DNA of 64,000 nt from Desertibaculum subflavum (GTDB lineage Bacteria > Pseudomonadota > Alphaproteobacteria > Ferrovibrionales > Ferrovibrionaceae), in assembly GCA_003576705.1 (NCBI GenBank), contig QOZS01000018.1, positions 1-64,000 on the forward strand, read 5' to 3'. Both the position numbers and the translations under genes were made by a program. Below, in pieces: positions 41,424 to 50,000 of this stretch. How positions within the stretch are numbered: the first letter of the stretch is position 1; the number at the start of each line of letters is the position of its first letter. The notes beneath the pieces were generated by a model, which did not search any database, had not been told where the DNA came from, and saw nothing but the letters and a program-made list of their open reading frames with translations.

Positions 41424-42644
41424 ATGAACATATTCGTGCCGCTGAAGCGGCCGCGCATCGCGTCGATCTGGGCCGGGCTTCTGGTCTCCGCCACCGGCGA
41501 TCAGTTTTACCAGATCGCCCTGGTCTGGATCGCGGCGAGCCTGGTCGGCAGCGAGGCCGGCTATCTCACCGCGACGCAGGCGCTGGCGGTCTGCGGCGTC
41601 GGGCTGCTCAGCGGCGTGCTGGTCGACCGCTGGGACAACCGGCGCACCATGATGGGCGCCGAGCTGGTGCGGATGCTGGCCCTGCTCTCGGTGCCGCTCG
41701 CCTTCGCAGCTGGCTGGCTCGGCATCGCGCAGCTCTACCTCGTCGCCATCGTCACCGCCTCGGCCCGCGCCTTCTATCAGCCGGCGCTGCAGGCCTCGCT
41801 GCCCGTGCTGGTCCCGGACACGGATGTGCGGCTCGCCACCAACAGCCTGCTGGACGCGACGCGTCGCTTCGCGCGCATCCTCGGCGCCGGCATGATCGGC
41901 ACCGTCGCGCTGGTGCTGCCGCCCGAGCATTTCTTCGTTGTCGCCGCGGCGACCTGCCTGGTGCCGGTGCTGACCTTGGCGCCGCTCCGCGCCGCTTTCG
42001 GCCTGACGCCGCAGGCGATCCGCGGCGTCGGGGGCTTGCGCGGCTTCGGCATCGAGTTCGTCGAGGTGTTCCGCCAGATCGCCCGGCACGGTCCACTGCT
42101 CTGGTCGCTCGCCGGGTCGACCCTCGGCAACGGCGCCTGGAACATCGTCTTCGTGCTGGGCCTGGTGCTGCACGTGCAGAACGTGCTGCCGGGCGAGATC
42201 GGCGCCTATGGCTATGTCATGGCGGCCTATGGCGTCGGCAATGTCGCGGCGACGCTGGTGGTCGGCAGCCTGCGGCGCGTGTCGCTCGAGCGCATCATGC
42301 TGGCGAGCCGCATCTTCTATGGCGGCGGCATCGTGGCGCTGGCCCTGGCGCCGAATGTCGCAACCCTGAGCCTTGCCGCCGCCATCGCCTCGTTCGGCGG
42401 GCCGATGAACGACATTCCCTTCCTCGCCCTGATGCAGCGCCATTTCGCGGCGCGCCAGATCGGCCGCGTCTACGCCTTCCGCCTGGTGGTGGACAGCGTC
42501 GGCCTGCTGGCGGGATCCGTCATCGCGGCGCTGGCCTTCGCCGCTTTTCCGATACCCTGGGTGATCGGCGCGACCGGCATGGCGATGATCGCCTTCGGCC
42601 TGCTCGCGTCATGGCGCGGCGCCGAGGGCAAGGCGCTCAGTTGA
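41424..42644 (+). CDS. MFS transporter
   Basis: 406 aa with about 12 membrane segments, including the loop GVLVDRWDNRRTMMGAELVRM, which matches the MFS motif A between segments 2 and 3. The type (WAGLLVSATGDQFYQIALVWIAASLVGS) resembles EntS/MefA-like drug or siderophore exporters. GGGAGGGAACGCC precedes the ATG. It probably follows the molybdopterin enzyme in one transcript. Its last 8 bases overlap the convergent dioxygenase gene. Confidence 0.88.
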   Translation: MNIFVPLKRPRIASIWAGLLVSATGDQFYQIALVWIAASLVGSEAGYLTATQALAVCGVGLLSGVLVDRWDNRRTMMGAELVRMLALLSVPLAFAAGWLGIAQLYLVAIVTASARAFYQPALQASLPVLVPDTDVRLATNSLLDATRRFARILGAGMIGTVALVLPPEHFFVVAAATCLVPVLTLAPLRAAFGLTPQAIRGVGGLRGFGIEFVEVFRQIARHGPLLWSLAGSTLGNGAWNIVFVLGLVLHVQNVLPGEIGAYGYVMAAYGVGNVAATLVVGSLRRVSLERIMLASRIFYGGGIVALALAPNVATLSLAAAIASFGGPMNDIPFLALMQRHFAARQIGRVYAFRLVVDSVGLLAGSVIAALAFAAFPIPWVIGATGMAMIAFGLLASWRGAEGKALS

Positions 42645-43419
42645 AGCGGAAGCTGTCCATCGCCAGCGCGCCGTACATCACGCCTTGATGCAGGCGCTCG
42701 GCCTTCGCGCCCGGGGTCGCGGCGCCGAGCGCGAAATAGAGCGGCAGCAGGTGCTCGTCGGTCGGGTGGTTCTCGCGGGCGAAGGGCGCCTTGGCCCGGT
42801 AGTCGAGCAGGTCTTCGGTGCGGCCCTCGTCCATGGCCTGCACCATCCAGTCGATGAAGCCTTGCGCCCAGGGCGCGACCGGTACCTCGCCCGGTGTCCG
42901 CGTCAGCCCGCCGAGATTGTGGGTGAACGAGCCGGAGCCGAGCAGCAGCACGCCCTCCTCCCGCAGCGGCCGGAGCGCGGCGCCGATGGCGAAGTGGTGG
43001 CGCGGATCGGCCTTGGGCTGGACCGCGACCTGCGCCACCGGGATGTCGGCGGCCGGCCAGGCGAGCTTGAGCGGCGCCCAGGCGCCGTGGTCGAGGCCCC
43101 AATCGGTAACCCGCGCGGTGGCGATGCCGGCCAGATCGAGCAGCGCCGCGGCGCGCTCCGCCACATCCGGGGCGCCCGGTGCGGGATATTGCTGGCGGTA
43201 GAGCTCGGGCGGGAAGCCGTAGAAATCGTGGATCGTCTCCGGCTGCGGATTGACCGAGACCGCCGGCACGCGCGTATTCCAATGCGCCGACATGACAAGC
43301 ACGGCTTTCGGCGCCGGGATCAGGTTGCCGAGCCCGGCCAGAAAGCGCCGCGCCGGTACGTCCTCCAGGATCAGCATCGGCGAGCCGTGCGAGACGAAGA
43401 GCGAAGGCAGCGCGGTCAT
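42637..43419 (-). CDS. Class III extradiol ring-cleavage dioxygenase (YgiD/LigB-like)
   Basis: 260 aa. Metal-binding and active-site features are LFVSHGSPMLILE (His near residue 11), VLVMSAHWNTRVPAVSV (His), and GLDHGAWAPLKLAWP plus GSGSFTHNLGGL (His). Family members include E. coli YgiD (4,5-DOPA extradiol dioxygenase), and plant DODA belongs to the same fold. Its start overlaps the stop of the upstream MFS gene (43416-43419), so the pair is probably coupled. The aromatic substrate is unknown. Confidence 0.9.
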   Translation of the reverse strand: MTALPSLFVSHGSPMLILEDVPARRFLAGLGNLIPAPKAVLVMSAHWNTRVPAVSVNPQPETIHDFYGFPPELYRQQYPAPGAPDVAERAAALLDLAGIATARVTDWGLDHGAWAPLKLAWPAADIPVAQVAVQPKADPRHHFAIGAALRPLREEGVLLLGSGSFTHNLGGLTRTPGEVPVAPWAQGFIDWMVQAMDEGRTEDLLDYRAKAPFARENHPTDEHLLPLYFALGAATPGAKAERLHQGVMYGALAMDSFRFN

Positions 43420-44675
43420 GCCGGGGCGTAGGCGAGCGGCGGCCGGCGCCGCTGCAGCAACAACCCGCCGATCAAAAGCAGGTTGAAGGCGTTGAAGGCG
43501 ACGCCGACCAGGAAGGCCGGCCGGTAGCTCGCCGTCAGGTCGAAGACGAGGCCGCCGAGCCAGCCGCCCAGCGCCATGCCGATAGTGCCGAACAGGATGA
43601 CGACGCCGATGCGCCAGCCGGCCTCGGCCACGGGAAACAGCTCGCGAACCACCAGGGGATAACAGGGCACGATGCCGCCGAAGGCAAGGCCGAACGCGGC
43701 CGACACCACGTAGAGGCTGACCAGGCCGTCGACCAGGCTAAACAATGCCAGCACGCTCGCCTGCGCCGCGGAGCCGATCAGGATGGTGGTCAGGCCGCCG
43801 AGCTTGTCGGCGAGCCGGCCCCAGAAGACGCGGGCGGCAAAGGCCGAGGCGAGCAGCAGCGACAGCATCTCCGCGCCGCGCGCCGACTGGTAGCCGAGAT
43901 CGCTGCAATAGGCGACCAGATGCACCATCGGCATGGCCATGGCGACGCAGCAGCCGATGATGGCGATCGACAGCACGCCCAGAACCACATTCGCCGGGAG
44001 GCCGAGCACGCGGGCGCCCTTCACCGGATCCGCCGCGACCTGGGAGGGCAGCGGCGCCGGCGGCGGCCGGCGCAGGATCAGCGCCAGCGGCGTGATGGTC
44101 AGAGCCGCGAAGACGCCGAAGGCGACGAGCGTCGTCCGCCAGCCATAGGCGGCAATGGCATAGGTGAAGATGGTGGGGAAAAGGGCGCCGGCGATGCTCT
44201 GTCCGCTGGTGACGATGGAGACCGCGACGCCACGCCGCTTGTCGAACCAGCGGGTGATGTTGGCGACCAGCGGCGTGAAGGTCGCGCCGTTGCCGAGAAA
44301 GCCGACGAAGAAGCCGAAGCCCAGGATCAGCTGCACCGCGCTGTCGCTGCTGGCGGCAACGATGGTGCCGATCAGGATCATGATTCCGGCCAGCGCCGCC
44401 GGCTTCCAGGCGCCGTAGCGGTCGGCGAACCAGCCCATCAGGATGCCGCCGAGCCCAGCACCGATCATGCCGGCGCCGATGGCGAGCGAGGGGATCCAGC
44501 GCGGCCAGTCATGCTCGGCCGCGATGGTCTTGAGGCCGACGGTCACCACATAGGGCGCGCCGAAGCCGACCGACATGATGGCGAGCGAGGCCGAGGCGAT
44601 GGTCCAGCCCTGCGGCGTCTCTATCGTGTCCCTGGCAGCGGCCCTCGCCGCGGTGCCGACCGCCGAATCGTTCAT
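43416..44675 (-). CDS. MFS transporter (monocarboxylate/OFA-like)
   Basis: About 419 aa with 12 membrane segments: WTIASASLAIMSVGFGAPYVVTVGLKTIAAEHDW at the start and GLGGILMGWFADRYGAWKPAALAGIMIL with the MFS motif A. The substrate type resembles oxalate/formate or monocarboxylate antiporter-like carriers. I chose the ATG at 44675 (GGGAGGCGCC upstream) over one 12 codons earlier (44711). It overlaps the dioxygenase gene and may import its aromatic substrate or a related acid. Confidence 0.87.
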   Translation of the reverse strand: MNDSAVGTAARAAARDTIETPQGWTIASASLAIMSVGFGAPYVVTVGLKTIAAEHDWPRWIPSLAIGAGMIGAGLGGILMGWFADRYGAWKPAALAGIMILIGTIVAASSDSAVQLILGFGFFVGFLGNGATFTPLVANITRWFDKRRGVAVSIVTSGQSIAGALFPTIFTYAIAAYGWRTTLVAFGVFAALTITPLALILRRPPPAPLPSQVAADPVKGARVLGLPANVVLGVLSIAIIGCCVAMAMPMVHLVAYCSDLGYQSARGAEMLSLLLASAFAARVFWGRLADKLGGLTTILIGSAAQASVLALFSLVDGLVSLYVVSAAFGLAFGGIVPCYPLVVRELFPVAEAGWRIGVVILFGTIGMALGGWLGGLVFDLTASYRPAFLVGVAFNAFNLLLIGGLLLQRRRPPLAYAPA

Positions 44676-44797
44676 CCAGGCGCCTCCCTTTGCGGCCATG
44701 CTAGCCGGCAATCCCGCCTTGTTCGACCGGCCCGGTTTGGCGGCAGACCCCTGGTTTCGGCATGGCCCTGGCGGCCCCGGACCCGCATAATCGGGTC

Positions 44798-45310
44798 ATG
44801 GAAACCACGCAGATTCCTCACGAATCCGTGTTCGCCGGGACGAGCCTCCGGCGTTTCGCGCCGGCCGCCGTGATTGCCGCCAGCGTCGCCATGCTCGCCG
44901 GCGCCTTCTACTTTCAATACGTGATGGGTCTGGCCCCCTGCCCGCTCTGCATCTGGCAGCGCTGGGCCTATGCGCCGCCGATCCTGATCGGTCTTGCCGG
45001 CATTCTGCTGCCGCAGCATGCACGGCCGCTGGTGCTGCTGGCCGGCCTCGCCTTCCTGGCCGGCGCCGGCATCGCGGGCTTCCATACCGGGGTCGAGCTC
45101 GGCTGGTGGCAGGGGCTTGCGGAATGCAGCGGCACGACCGGCGGCGCCACCTCGCTGGAAGATCTGCGCAAGCAGCTGATGGCGGCGCCGCTGGTGCGCT
45201 GCGACGAGGTACCGTGGTCGTTCATCGGCATCAGCATGGCGGGCTGGAACATGATCGCCCAGGTCGGCTTCGCCGCCGCCTGCCTGTGGGCCGCGCGGAG
45301 GATGCCATGA
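44798..45310 (+). CDS. dsbB: Disulfide bond formation protein B
   Basis: 170 aa with four membrane segments. It reoxidises the periplasmic thiol oxidase DsbA and passes electrons to ubiquinone. The two cysteine pairs are C48-x2-C51 (APCPLCIWQRW) and C110 / C135 (LAECSG ... VRCDEVPW), with the family's conserved Arg in QRW. The ATG at 44798 is used; one 12 codons upstream (44762) is possible. Its stop overlaps the coq7 start (ATGA), so quinone-dependent DsbB and quinone synthesis are translationally linked. Confidence 0.93.
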   Translation: METTQIPHESVFAGTSLRRFAPAAVIAASVAMLAGAFYFQYVMGLAPCPLCIWQRWAYAPPILIGLAGILLPQHARPLVLLAGLAFLAGAGIAGFHTGVELGWWQGLAECSGTTGGATSLEDLRKQLMAAPLVRCDEVPWSFIGISMAGWNMIAQVGFAAACLWAARRMP

Positions 45311-45861
45311 GCGCGCCTCGCCGCTACGACCATCTCGGGCGCCAGCCGGGCGATCCCACGGCCGAGGAGGCGCGGGCGCGCATGATCCGCGTCGACCATG
45401 CCGGCGAGTACGGCGCCAAGCGCATCTATGCCGGCCAGCTCGCCGTGCTCGGCGACCATGCCTCGATCCGGCACATGGCGGTGCAGGAACAGAAGCATCT
45501 CGAAGCCTTCGAGAAGCTGATGGGCGAGAGCCGCGTGCGGCCGACCGTGCTGACGCCGCTCTGGCATGTCGCCGGCTTCGCGCTCGGCGCGGCGACGGCG
45601 CTGCTCGGCGAGAAGGCCGCCATGGCCTGCACGGAGGCGGTCGAGAGCGTGATCGACGAGCATTACCAGCGCCAGGCCGAGGCGCTGGAGCCGGGCGATG
45701 CGGCGCTCAAATCCACCATCGAGCAGTTCCGCGCCGAGGAAATCGAGCACAAGGAGACCGCGATCGCCGCGGGCGCGCACGAGGCGCCGGCCTATCCGGT
45801 GCTGACCGGCGCGATCAAGCAGGCTTCGCGGCTGGCGATCTGGCTGTCGGAGCGCATCTGA
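45307..45861 (+). CDS. coq7: Demethoxyubiquinone hydroxylase (Coq7)
   Basis: 184 aa, a carboxylate-bridged di-iron enzyme that hydroxylates demethoxyubiquinone in ubiquinone synthesis. Iron ligands are visible: E34 (RVDHAGEYGAKRIY), E61-x2-H64 (EQKHLEAF), the mid-helix Glu (CTEAVESVIDEHY) and EEIEHKE near the C-terminus. The length is typical. The ATG at 45307 overlaps the dsbB stop. This fits an alphaproteobacterial aerobe. Confidence 0.96.
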   Translation: MSAPRRYDHLGRQPGDPTAEEARARMIRVDHAGEYGAKRIYAGQLAVLGDHASIRHMAVQEQKHLEAFEKLMGESRVRPTVLTPLWHVAGFALGAATALLGEKAAMACTEAVESVIDEHYQRQAEALEPGDAALKSTIEQFRAEEIEHKETAIAAGAHEAPAYPVLTGAIKQASRLAIWLSERI

Positions 45862-45872
45862 GGGAGGATCGT

Positions 45873-46196
45873 ATGGCCGCCACCTATCCGGTCGAGAAGC
45901 GCGAGATGGTGGCGGAGACGCCGGATCTGCGCATGGTGATCCTGACGCTCGGACCCGGCCAGGAAGTGCCCTGGCACTGGCATACCAGCATCACCGACAC
46001 GTTCTTCTGCCTCGAGGGTCCGATGGTGATCGAGACCCGCGCGCCGCGGGAGCGCTTCGAGCTGATGCCGGGCGGCACCTGCGCCGTGCCGGCCAAGCGG
46101 GCCCATCGCGTCAGCCCGAAAGAGGCGGGCGGCCGCTGCCGCTTTGCCATCCTGCAGGGTGTCGGGACCTATGACTTCAATCCGGTCGGCGGTTAG
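45873..46196 (+). CDS. Small cupin-domain protein
   Basis: 107 aa, a single cupin barrel. Motif 1 is VPWHWHTSITDTFFCLEGPMVIE, with metal-binding His and Glu; motif 2 is near MPGGTCAVPAKRAHRVSP. It begins 11 bases after coq7 with GGGAGG upstream. Single-domain cupins of this size may be isomerases, dioxygenases or sensors. Function unknown. Its stop overlaps the convergent ABC permease gene by four bases. Confidence 0.85.
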   Translation: MAATYPVEKREMVAETPDLRMVILTLGPGQEVPWHWHTSITDTFFCLEGPMVIETRAPRERFELMPGGTCAVPAKRAHRVSPKEAGGRCRFAILQGVGTYDFNPVGG

Positions 46197-46975
46197 CCGC
46201 CGCTGATCAGCTCGCTGCCGCGGAAAGCCCAGCGGGTCATGCGGCGCTCGAAGGCGGCGCAGATGGCATAGAGCGCGACGCCCATCGCCGCCACCACCAC
46301 CAGGCCGGCGAAGACCAGCGGCACGTCGAAGCGCGAGGAAGCGGTCAGCATCAGATGGCCGATGCCGTCGTTGGCCGCCACGGTCTCGGAGATTACCGAG
46401 CCGACGAAGGCGAGGGTGATGGCGATCTTCAGCGAGGCGAAGAGATAGGGCAGCGAGCGCGGGATGCCGGCCTTGGTCAACACTTCGAGCTTGGAGGCGC
46501 CGAGCGAGCGCAGCACGTCGCGCATCTCCGGCTCGATGGTGGCAAGCCCGGTCGCCACGTTCACCAGGATGGGGAAGAAGGAGATGATGAAAGCGGTCAG
46601 GATCGCCGGCACGGTGCCGATGCCGAACCAGATGACGAAGACCGGCACCAGCGCGACCTTGGGGATCGAGTTGAAGGCGATCAGCAGCGGATAGAGGCCG
46701 TTATAGACCAGCGTCGAGGCACCGACCGCGAGCCCGAGCAACAGCCCCGCCGCGATCGCCAGCACGAAGCCGATCACCGTGGTGAACAGCGTCTGCAGCG
46801 CATTCTGCATGATCGGGACCGGATACTCGCTCATGGCGCCGATGATCTTCGACGGCGCCGGCAGAATGAACTGCGGCACATTGAACAGCCGACAGGCCAC
46901 TTCCCAGACCAGGAACATCGCCACGGTCACCAGCCAGGGCATCAGGATCTGCATCTGCCGGTTGCTGGCGTTCAT
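46193..46975 (-). CDS. NitT/TauT-type ABC transporter permease
   Basis: 260 aa with about six membrane segments and the EAA loop (EPEMRDVLRSLGASKLEVLTKAGIPRSLPYLFASLKIAI). It belongs to the SsuC/TauC/ThiX type that imports sulfonates, pyrimidine precursors or similar compounds. The ATG at 46975 overlaps the ATPase stop (ATGA). No substrate-binding protein gene lies next to the pair. Confidence 0.9.
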   Translation of the reverse strand: MNASNRQMQILMPWLVTVAMFLVWEVACRLFNVPQFILPAPSKIIGAMSEYPVPIMQNALQTLFTTVIGFVLAIAAGLLLGLAVGASTLVYNGLYPLLIAFNSIPKVALVPVFVIWFGIGTVPAILTAFIISFFPILVNVATGLATIEPEMRDVLRSLGASKLEVLTKAGIPRSLPYLFASLKIAITLAFVGSVISETVAANDGIGHLMLTASSRFDVPLVFAGLVVVAAMGVALYAICAAFERRMTRWAFRGSELISGG

Positions 46976-47772
46976 GACAGGCGCACCTCGACGATCATTT
47001 CGCGGAGCTCGTGCACGATCTCGACGAAGCCGGGCTCGAACGTCATCTCGAGCGTGCGCGGCCGCGGCAAATCCACCTGCTTGCGCAGGATCACCCGGCC
47101 CGGCCGCTTGCTCATCACATAGACGGTATCGGCGAGATACACCGCCTCGCGCAGGTCGTGCGTCACCAGGACGGCGGTGAAGCGCTTGTCCAGCCAGAGC
47201 TGCTGCATGATCGCCCACAGCTCCTCGCGGGTGAAGGCGTCGAGCGCGCCGAACGGCTCGTCCAGCATCAGCAGGCCGGGCTCGTGGATGATCGAGCGGC
47301 ACAGATTGGCGCGCTGTTGCATGCCGCCGGAGAGCTGCCAGGGGAACCGTGCGCCGAAACCGCCGAGGCCGACGGAAGCCAGGAGCTGCTCCGCTCTCGC
47401 GATATATTTCGCGCGCTCTCGGCGCAGCTCGCGCTTGTACGGCTCGACGATCTCGAGCGGCAGCATCACGTTGTCGAGCGTGGTGCGCCAGGGCATCAGG
47501 ATCGAATTCTGGAACGCCATGCCGACGCCGCGGATCGGCTTGCTCACTCGGTCGCCACCGACGAAGACCGCACCGGCGGAGGGCGGCAAGAGGCCGGTGA
47601 CCAGCTTCATCAGGGTGGATTTGCCGCAGCCGGACGGCCCGACCACCGCCACGAACTCACCCTTGGCGATCTGGATGTCGAGACTTTCGACCGCCAGGAT
47701 CTGCTCGTCACCCTGGCCGTAGACGAGGCTGACGCCCCTCAGATCGACGAAAGGCTGCGCCGCCTCCCCCAT
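46972..47772 (-). CDS. NitT/TauT-type ABC transporter ATP-binding protein
   Basis: 266 aa with Walker A GPSGCGKST, signature LSGGMQQRANLCRS, and Walker B GLLMLDEPFGALD with VTHDLREAV. The FQNSILMPWRTTLDNV loop is typical of SsuB/TauB ATPases. I chose the ATG at 47772; the frame is open further upstream, with another ATG at 47820, but the shorter start matches family length. It pairs with the downstream permease; the binding protein is missing here and may be encoded elsewhere. Confidence 0.9.
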   Translation of the reverse strand: MGEAAQPFVDLRGVSLVYGQGDEQILAVESLDIQIAKGEFVAVVGPSGCGKSTLMKLVTGLLPPSAGAVFVGGDRVSKPIRGVGMAFQNSILMPWRTTLDNVMLPLEIVEPYKRELRRERAKYIARAEQLLASVGLGGFGARFPWQLSGGMQQRANLCRSIIHEPGLLMLDEPFGALDAFTREELWAIMQQLWLDKRFTAVLVTHDLREAVYLADTVYVMSKRPGRVILRKQVDLPRPRTLEMTFEPGFVEIVHELREMIVEVRLS

Positions 47773-47857
47773 GCCCTGAATACCCCTGCCGCGAACTTTC
47801 GTTGTGCTGTCCGGCACCATGCCGGTTTCGGGCCGCGCGGCCAAGCCGGCCGCTCGG

Positions 47858-48949
47858 TCAGGCAGGAACCGCCAAGCGGCGCGCTTCCAGCGCCTTCTTG
47901 TAGGCGGCGAGCTTCGCCTCCACCCGGCCGAAGGCCTGGCCGCGCTTGCGGTCGACGATCGAGCCGAAGGCCGGCAGAGTCTCGGCGAAATGGCAGGCGG
48001 CGGCGTGACCGGGGCCGAGCTGGCGCAGCGCCGGCTCTTCCTGGCGGCAGCGCTCCTCGGCATAAGGGCAGCGGGTGTGGAAGCGGCAGCCCGGTGGGGG
48101 GTTCATCGGGCTCGGCACGTCGCCCTGCAGCATGACGCGGCCGCGCTCGACCGCCGGATCGGGCACCGGGATCGCGGTCAGCAGCGCCTGGGTATAGGGA
48201 TGCCGCGGCACGGCGAAAAGCGAGTGCTTGTCGGCGATCTCGACGATCTTGCCGAGATACATCACCGCCACCCGGTCGGCGACATGCTTCACCACCGCCA
48301 GATCATGCGCGATGAAGATATAGGCGAGGCCGAAACGCGCCTGCAGGTCGCGCAGCAGGTTGACCACCTGGGCCTGGATCGAGACGTCAAGGGCGGAGAC
48401 CGGCTCGTCGCAGACGATCAGCGCCGGATTGAGCGCCAGCGCCCGCGCCACGCCGATGCGCTGGCGCTGGCCGCCGGAGAATTCATGCGGATAGCGCACC
48501 GCGTGCCACGGCGACAGGCCGACGACGCTTAACAGCTCCTCGACCTTGGCCTTGCGCTCGTTCGCGCTGCCGACGCCGTGCACTTTCAGCGGCTCGGCCA
48601 GCACCTCGCCTACCGTCATGCGCGGGTTGAGCGAGGCGAAGGGGTCCTGGAACACGATCTGCAACCGGCGGCGCATGCTGCGCATCTGGGCGGCCGGCAG
48701 GATGGTGAGCTCCTTGCCCTCGAAGCGGATCGAGCCCGAGGTCGGCTCGATCAGCCGGAGCACCATGCGCCCGGTGGTCGACTTGCCGCAGCCGCTCTCG
48801 CCCACCAGCGCCAGGGTCTCGCCCGGCATCAGGCTGAAGCTGACATCGTCGACCGCCTTCACCGCGCCGACCTGCTTCTGGAAGATGATCCCCTCGTGCA
48901 CCGGGAAGTGCTTCACGAGGTTGATCACTTCGAGCAGCGGGGCGCTCAC
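47858..48949 (-). CDS. Dipeptide/oligopeptide ABC transporter ATPase (DppF-like)
   Basis: 363 aa: Walker [27 protein letters not shown], signature [15 protein letters not shown], Walker [13 protein letters not shown]. The C-terminal oligo/dipeptide domain has the [14 protein letters not shown] cluster ([16 protein letters not shown]), which binds an iron-sulfur cluster in some members. The start is the GTG at 48949, overlapping the DppD-like stop (GTGA). Last gene of the five-gene importer operon. Confidence 0.93.
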   Translation of the reverse strand: MSAPLLEVINLVKHFPVHEGIIFQKQVGAVKAVDDVSFSLMPGETLALVGESGCGKSTTGRMVLRLIEPTSGSIRFEGKELTILPAAQMRSMRRRLQIVFQDPFASLNPRMTVGEVLAEPLKVHGVGSANERKAKVEELLSVVGLSPWHAVRYPHEFSGGQRQRIGVARALALNPALIVCDEPVSALDVSIQAQVVNLLRDLQARFGLAYIFIAHDLAVVKHVADRVAVMYLGKIVEIADKHSLFAVPRHPYTQALLTAIPVPDPAVERGRVMLQGDVPSPMNPPPGCRFHTRCPYAEERCRQEEPALRQLGPGHAAACHFAETLPAFGSIVDRKRGQAFGRVEAKLAAYKKALEARRLAVPA

Positions 48950-49938
48950 AGCACATGCTCCTCGAGCGGGGCGCGCCAGCAGGCGGAACGGTGGCCGGGC
49001 CGCACCTCGCGGAGCGGCGGTGCCTCCACGCGGCAGCGTTCGATGGCGAAAGGACAGCGCGGGTTGAAGCGGCAGCCCGTCGGCATCGAATAGGGATTCG
49101 GTACCGTGCCCTCGATGGTGGCGAGGCGCTCCTCCTCCACATGCAGCTTGGGGATCGAGCCCAGCAGGCCGAGCGTGTAGGGGTGCTGCGGGTCGTTGAA
49201 CAGGTCGGCGACGCTCGCTTCCTCCGCCACGCGGCCCGAATACATCACCACGACCCGATGCGCGAGCTCGGCGATCACGCCGAGATCGTGGGTGATCATC
49301 ATGATCGCCGTGCCGGTGCGGTCGCGCAGGTCGCGCATCAGTTCCAGGATCTGTGCCTGGATGGTGACGTCGAGCGCGGTGGTCGGCTCGTCGGCGATCA
49401 GCAGGCGGGGCTGGCAGGCGAGTGCAATGGCGATCATCACCCGCTGGCGCATGCCGCCGGAAAGCTGGTGCGGATAGTCGTCGATGCGCCGTTCCGGCGC
49501 CGGAATGCGGACCAGCTTCAGCATCTCGACGGCACGCATCCGCGCCTCCGCCTTGCCGACCTTCTGATGCAGCATGATGCCTTCGGCGATCTGGTCGCCG
49601 ACGGTGTGCACCGGGTTCAGGCTGGTCATCGGCTCCTGGAAGATCATCGAGATCCGGTTGCCGCGGATCTGGCGCAGCTCGGAAGCCGACTTCCTGGCCA
49701 GGTCCTCGCCCTCGAACAGGATCTGCCCGGCAGCGATCTCCCCGGGCGGGCGCGGGATCAGGCCCATCACCGCCAGCGCCGTCACCGACTTGCCGCAACC
49801 GGATTCACCCACGATGCCGAGGGTCTCGCCCTTCCGGATGGTCAAGCTGACTCCGTCGACGGCCTTGAAGGTGCCTTCGGCGGAATGGAAATGGACGGCG
49901 AGGTCGCGGACCTCGAGAAGGCCGGTGGAATCGGTCAT
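48946..49938 (-). CDS. Dipeptide/oligopeptide ABC transporter ATPase (DppD-like)
   Basis: 330 aa: Walker [27 protein letters not shown], signature [15 protein letters not shown], Walker [13 protein letters not shown], and a C-terminal [14 protein letters not shown] cluster. It pairs with the DppF-like ATPase to power the importer. The ATG at 49938 is used. It lies 62 bases after the binding-protein gene and overlaps the DppF-like gene. Confidence 0.93.
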   Translation of the reverse strand: MTDSTGLLEVRDLAVHFHSAEGTFKAVDGVSLTIRKGETLGIVGESGCGKSVTALAVMGLIPRPPGEIAAGQILFEGEDLARKSASELRQIRGNRISMIFQEPMTSLNPVHTVGDQIAEGIMLHQKVGKAEARMRAVEMLKLVRIPAPERRIDDYPHQLSGGMRQRVMIAIALACQPRLLIADEPTTALDVTIQAQILELMRDLRDRTGTAIMMITHDLGVIAELAHRVVVMYSGRVAEEASVADLFNDPQHPYTLGLLGSIPKLHVEEERLATIEGTVPNPYSMPTGCRFNPRCPFAIERCRVEAPPLREVRPGHRSACWRAPLEEHVL

Positions 49939-50000
49939 GTCACCGGCCGGATCATAGCGCGCCTCCCCGCCCTGTCGCGGCGGGGAGGCGATGTCGAAGG

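Noticed and set aside
45106..45306. N-terminal extension of Coq7
   Set aside because: This part is out of frame over dsbB; the ATG at 45307 gives typical Coq7 length and overlaps the dsbB stop.
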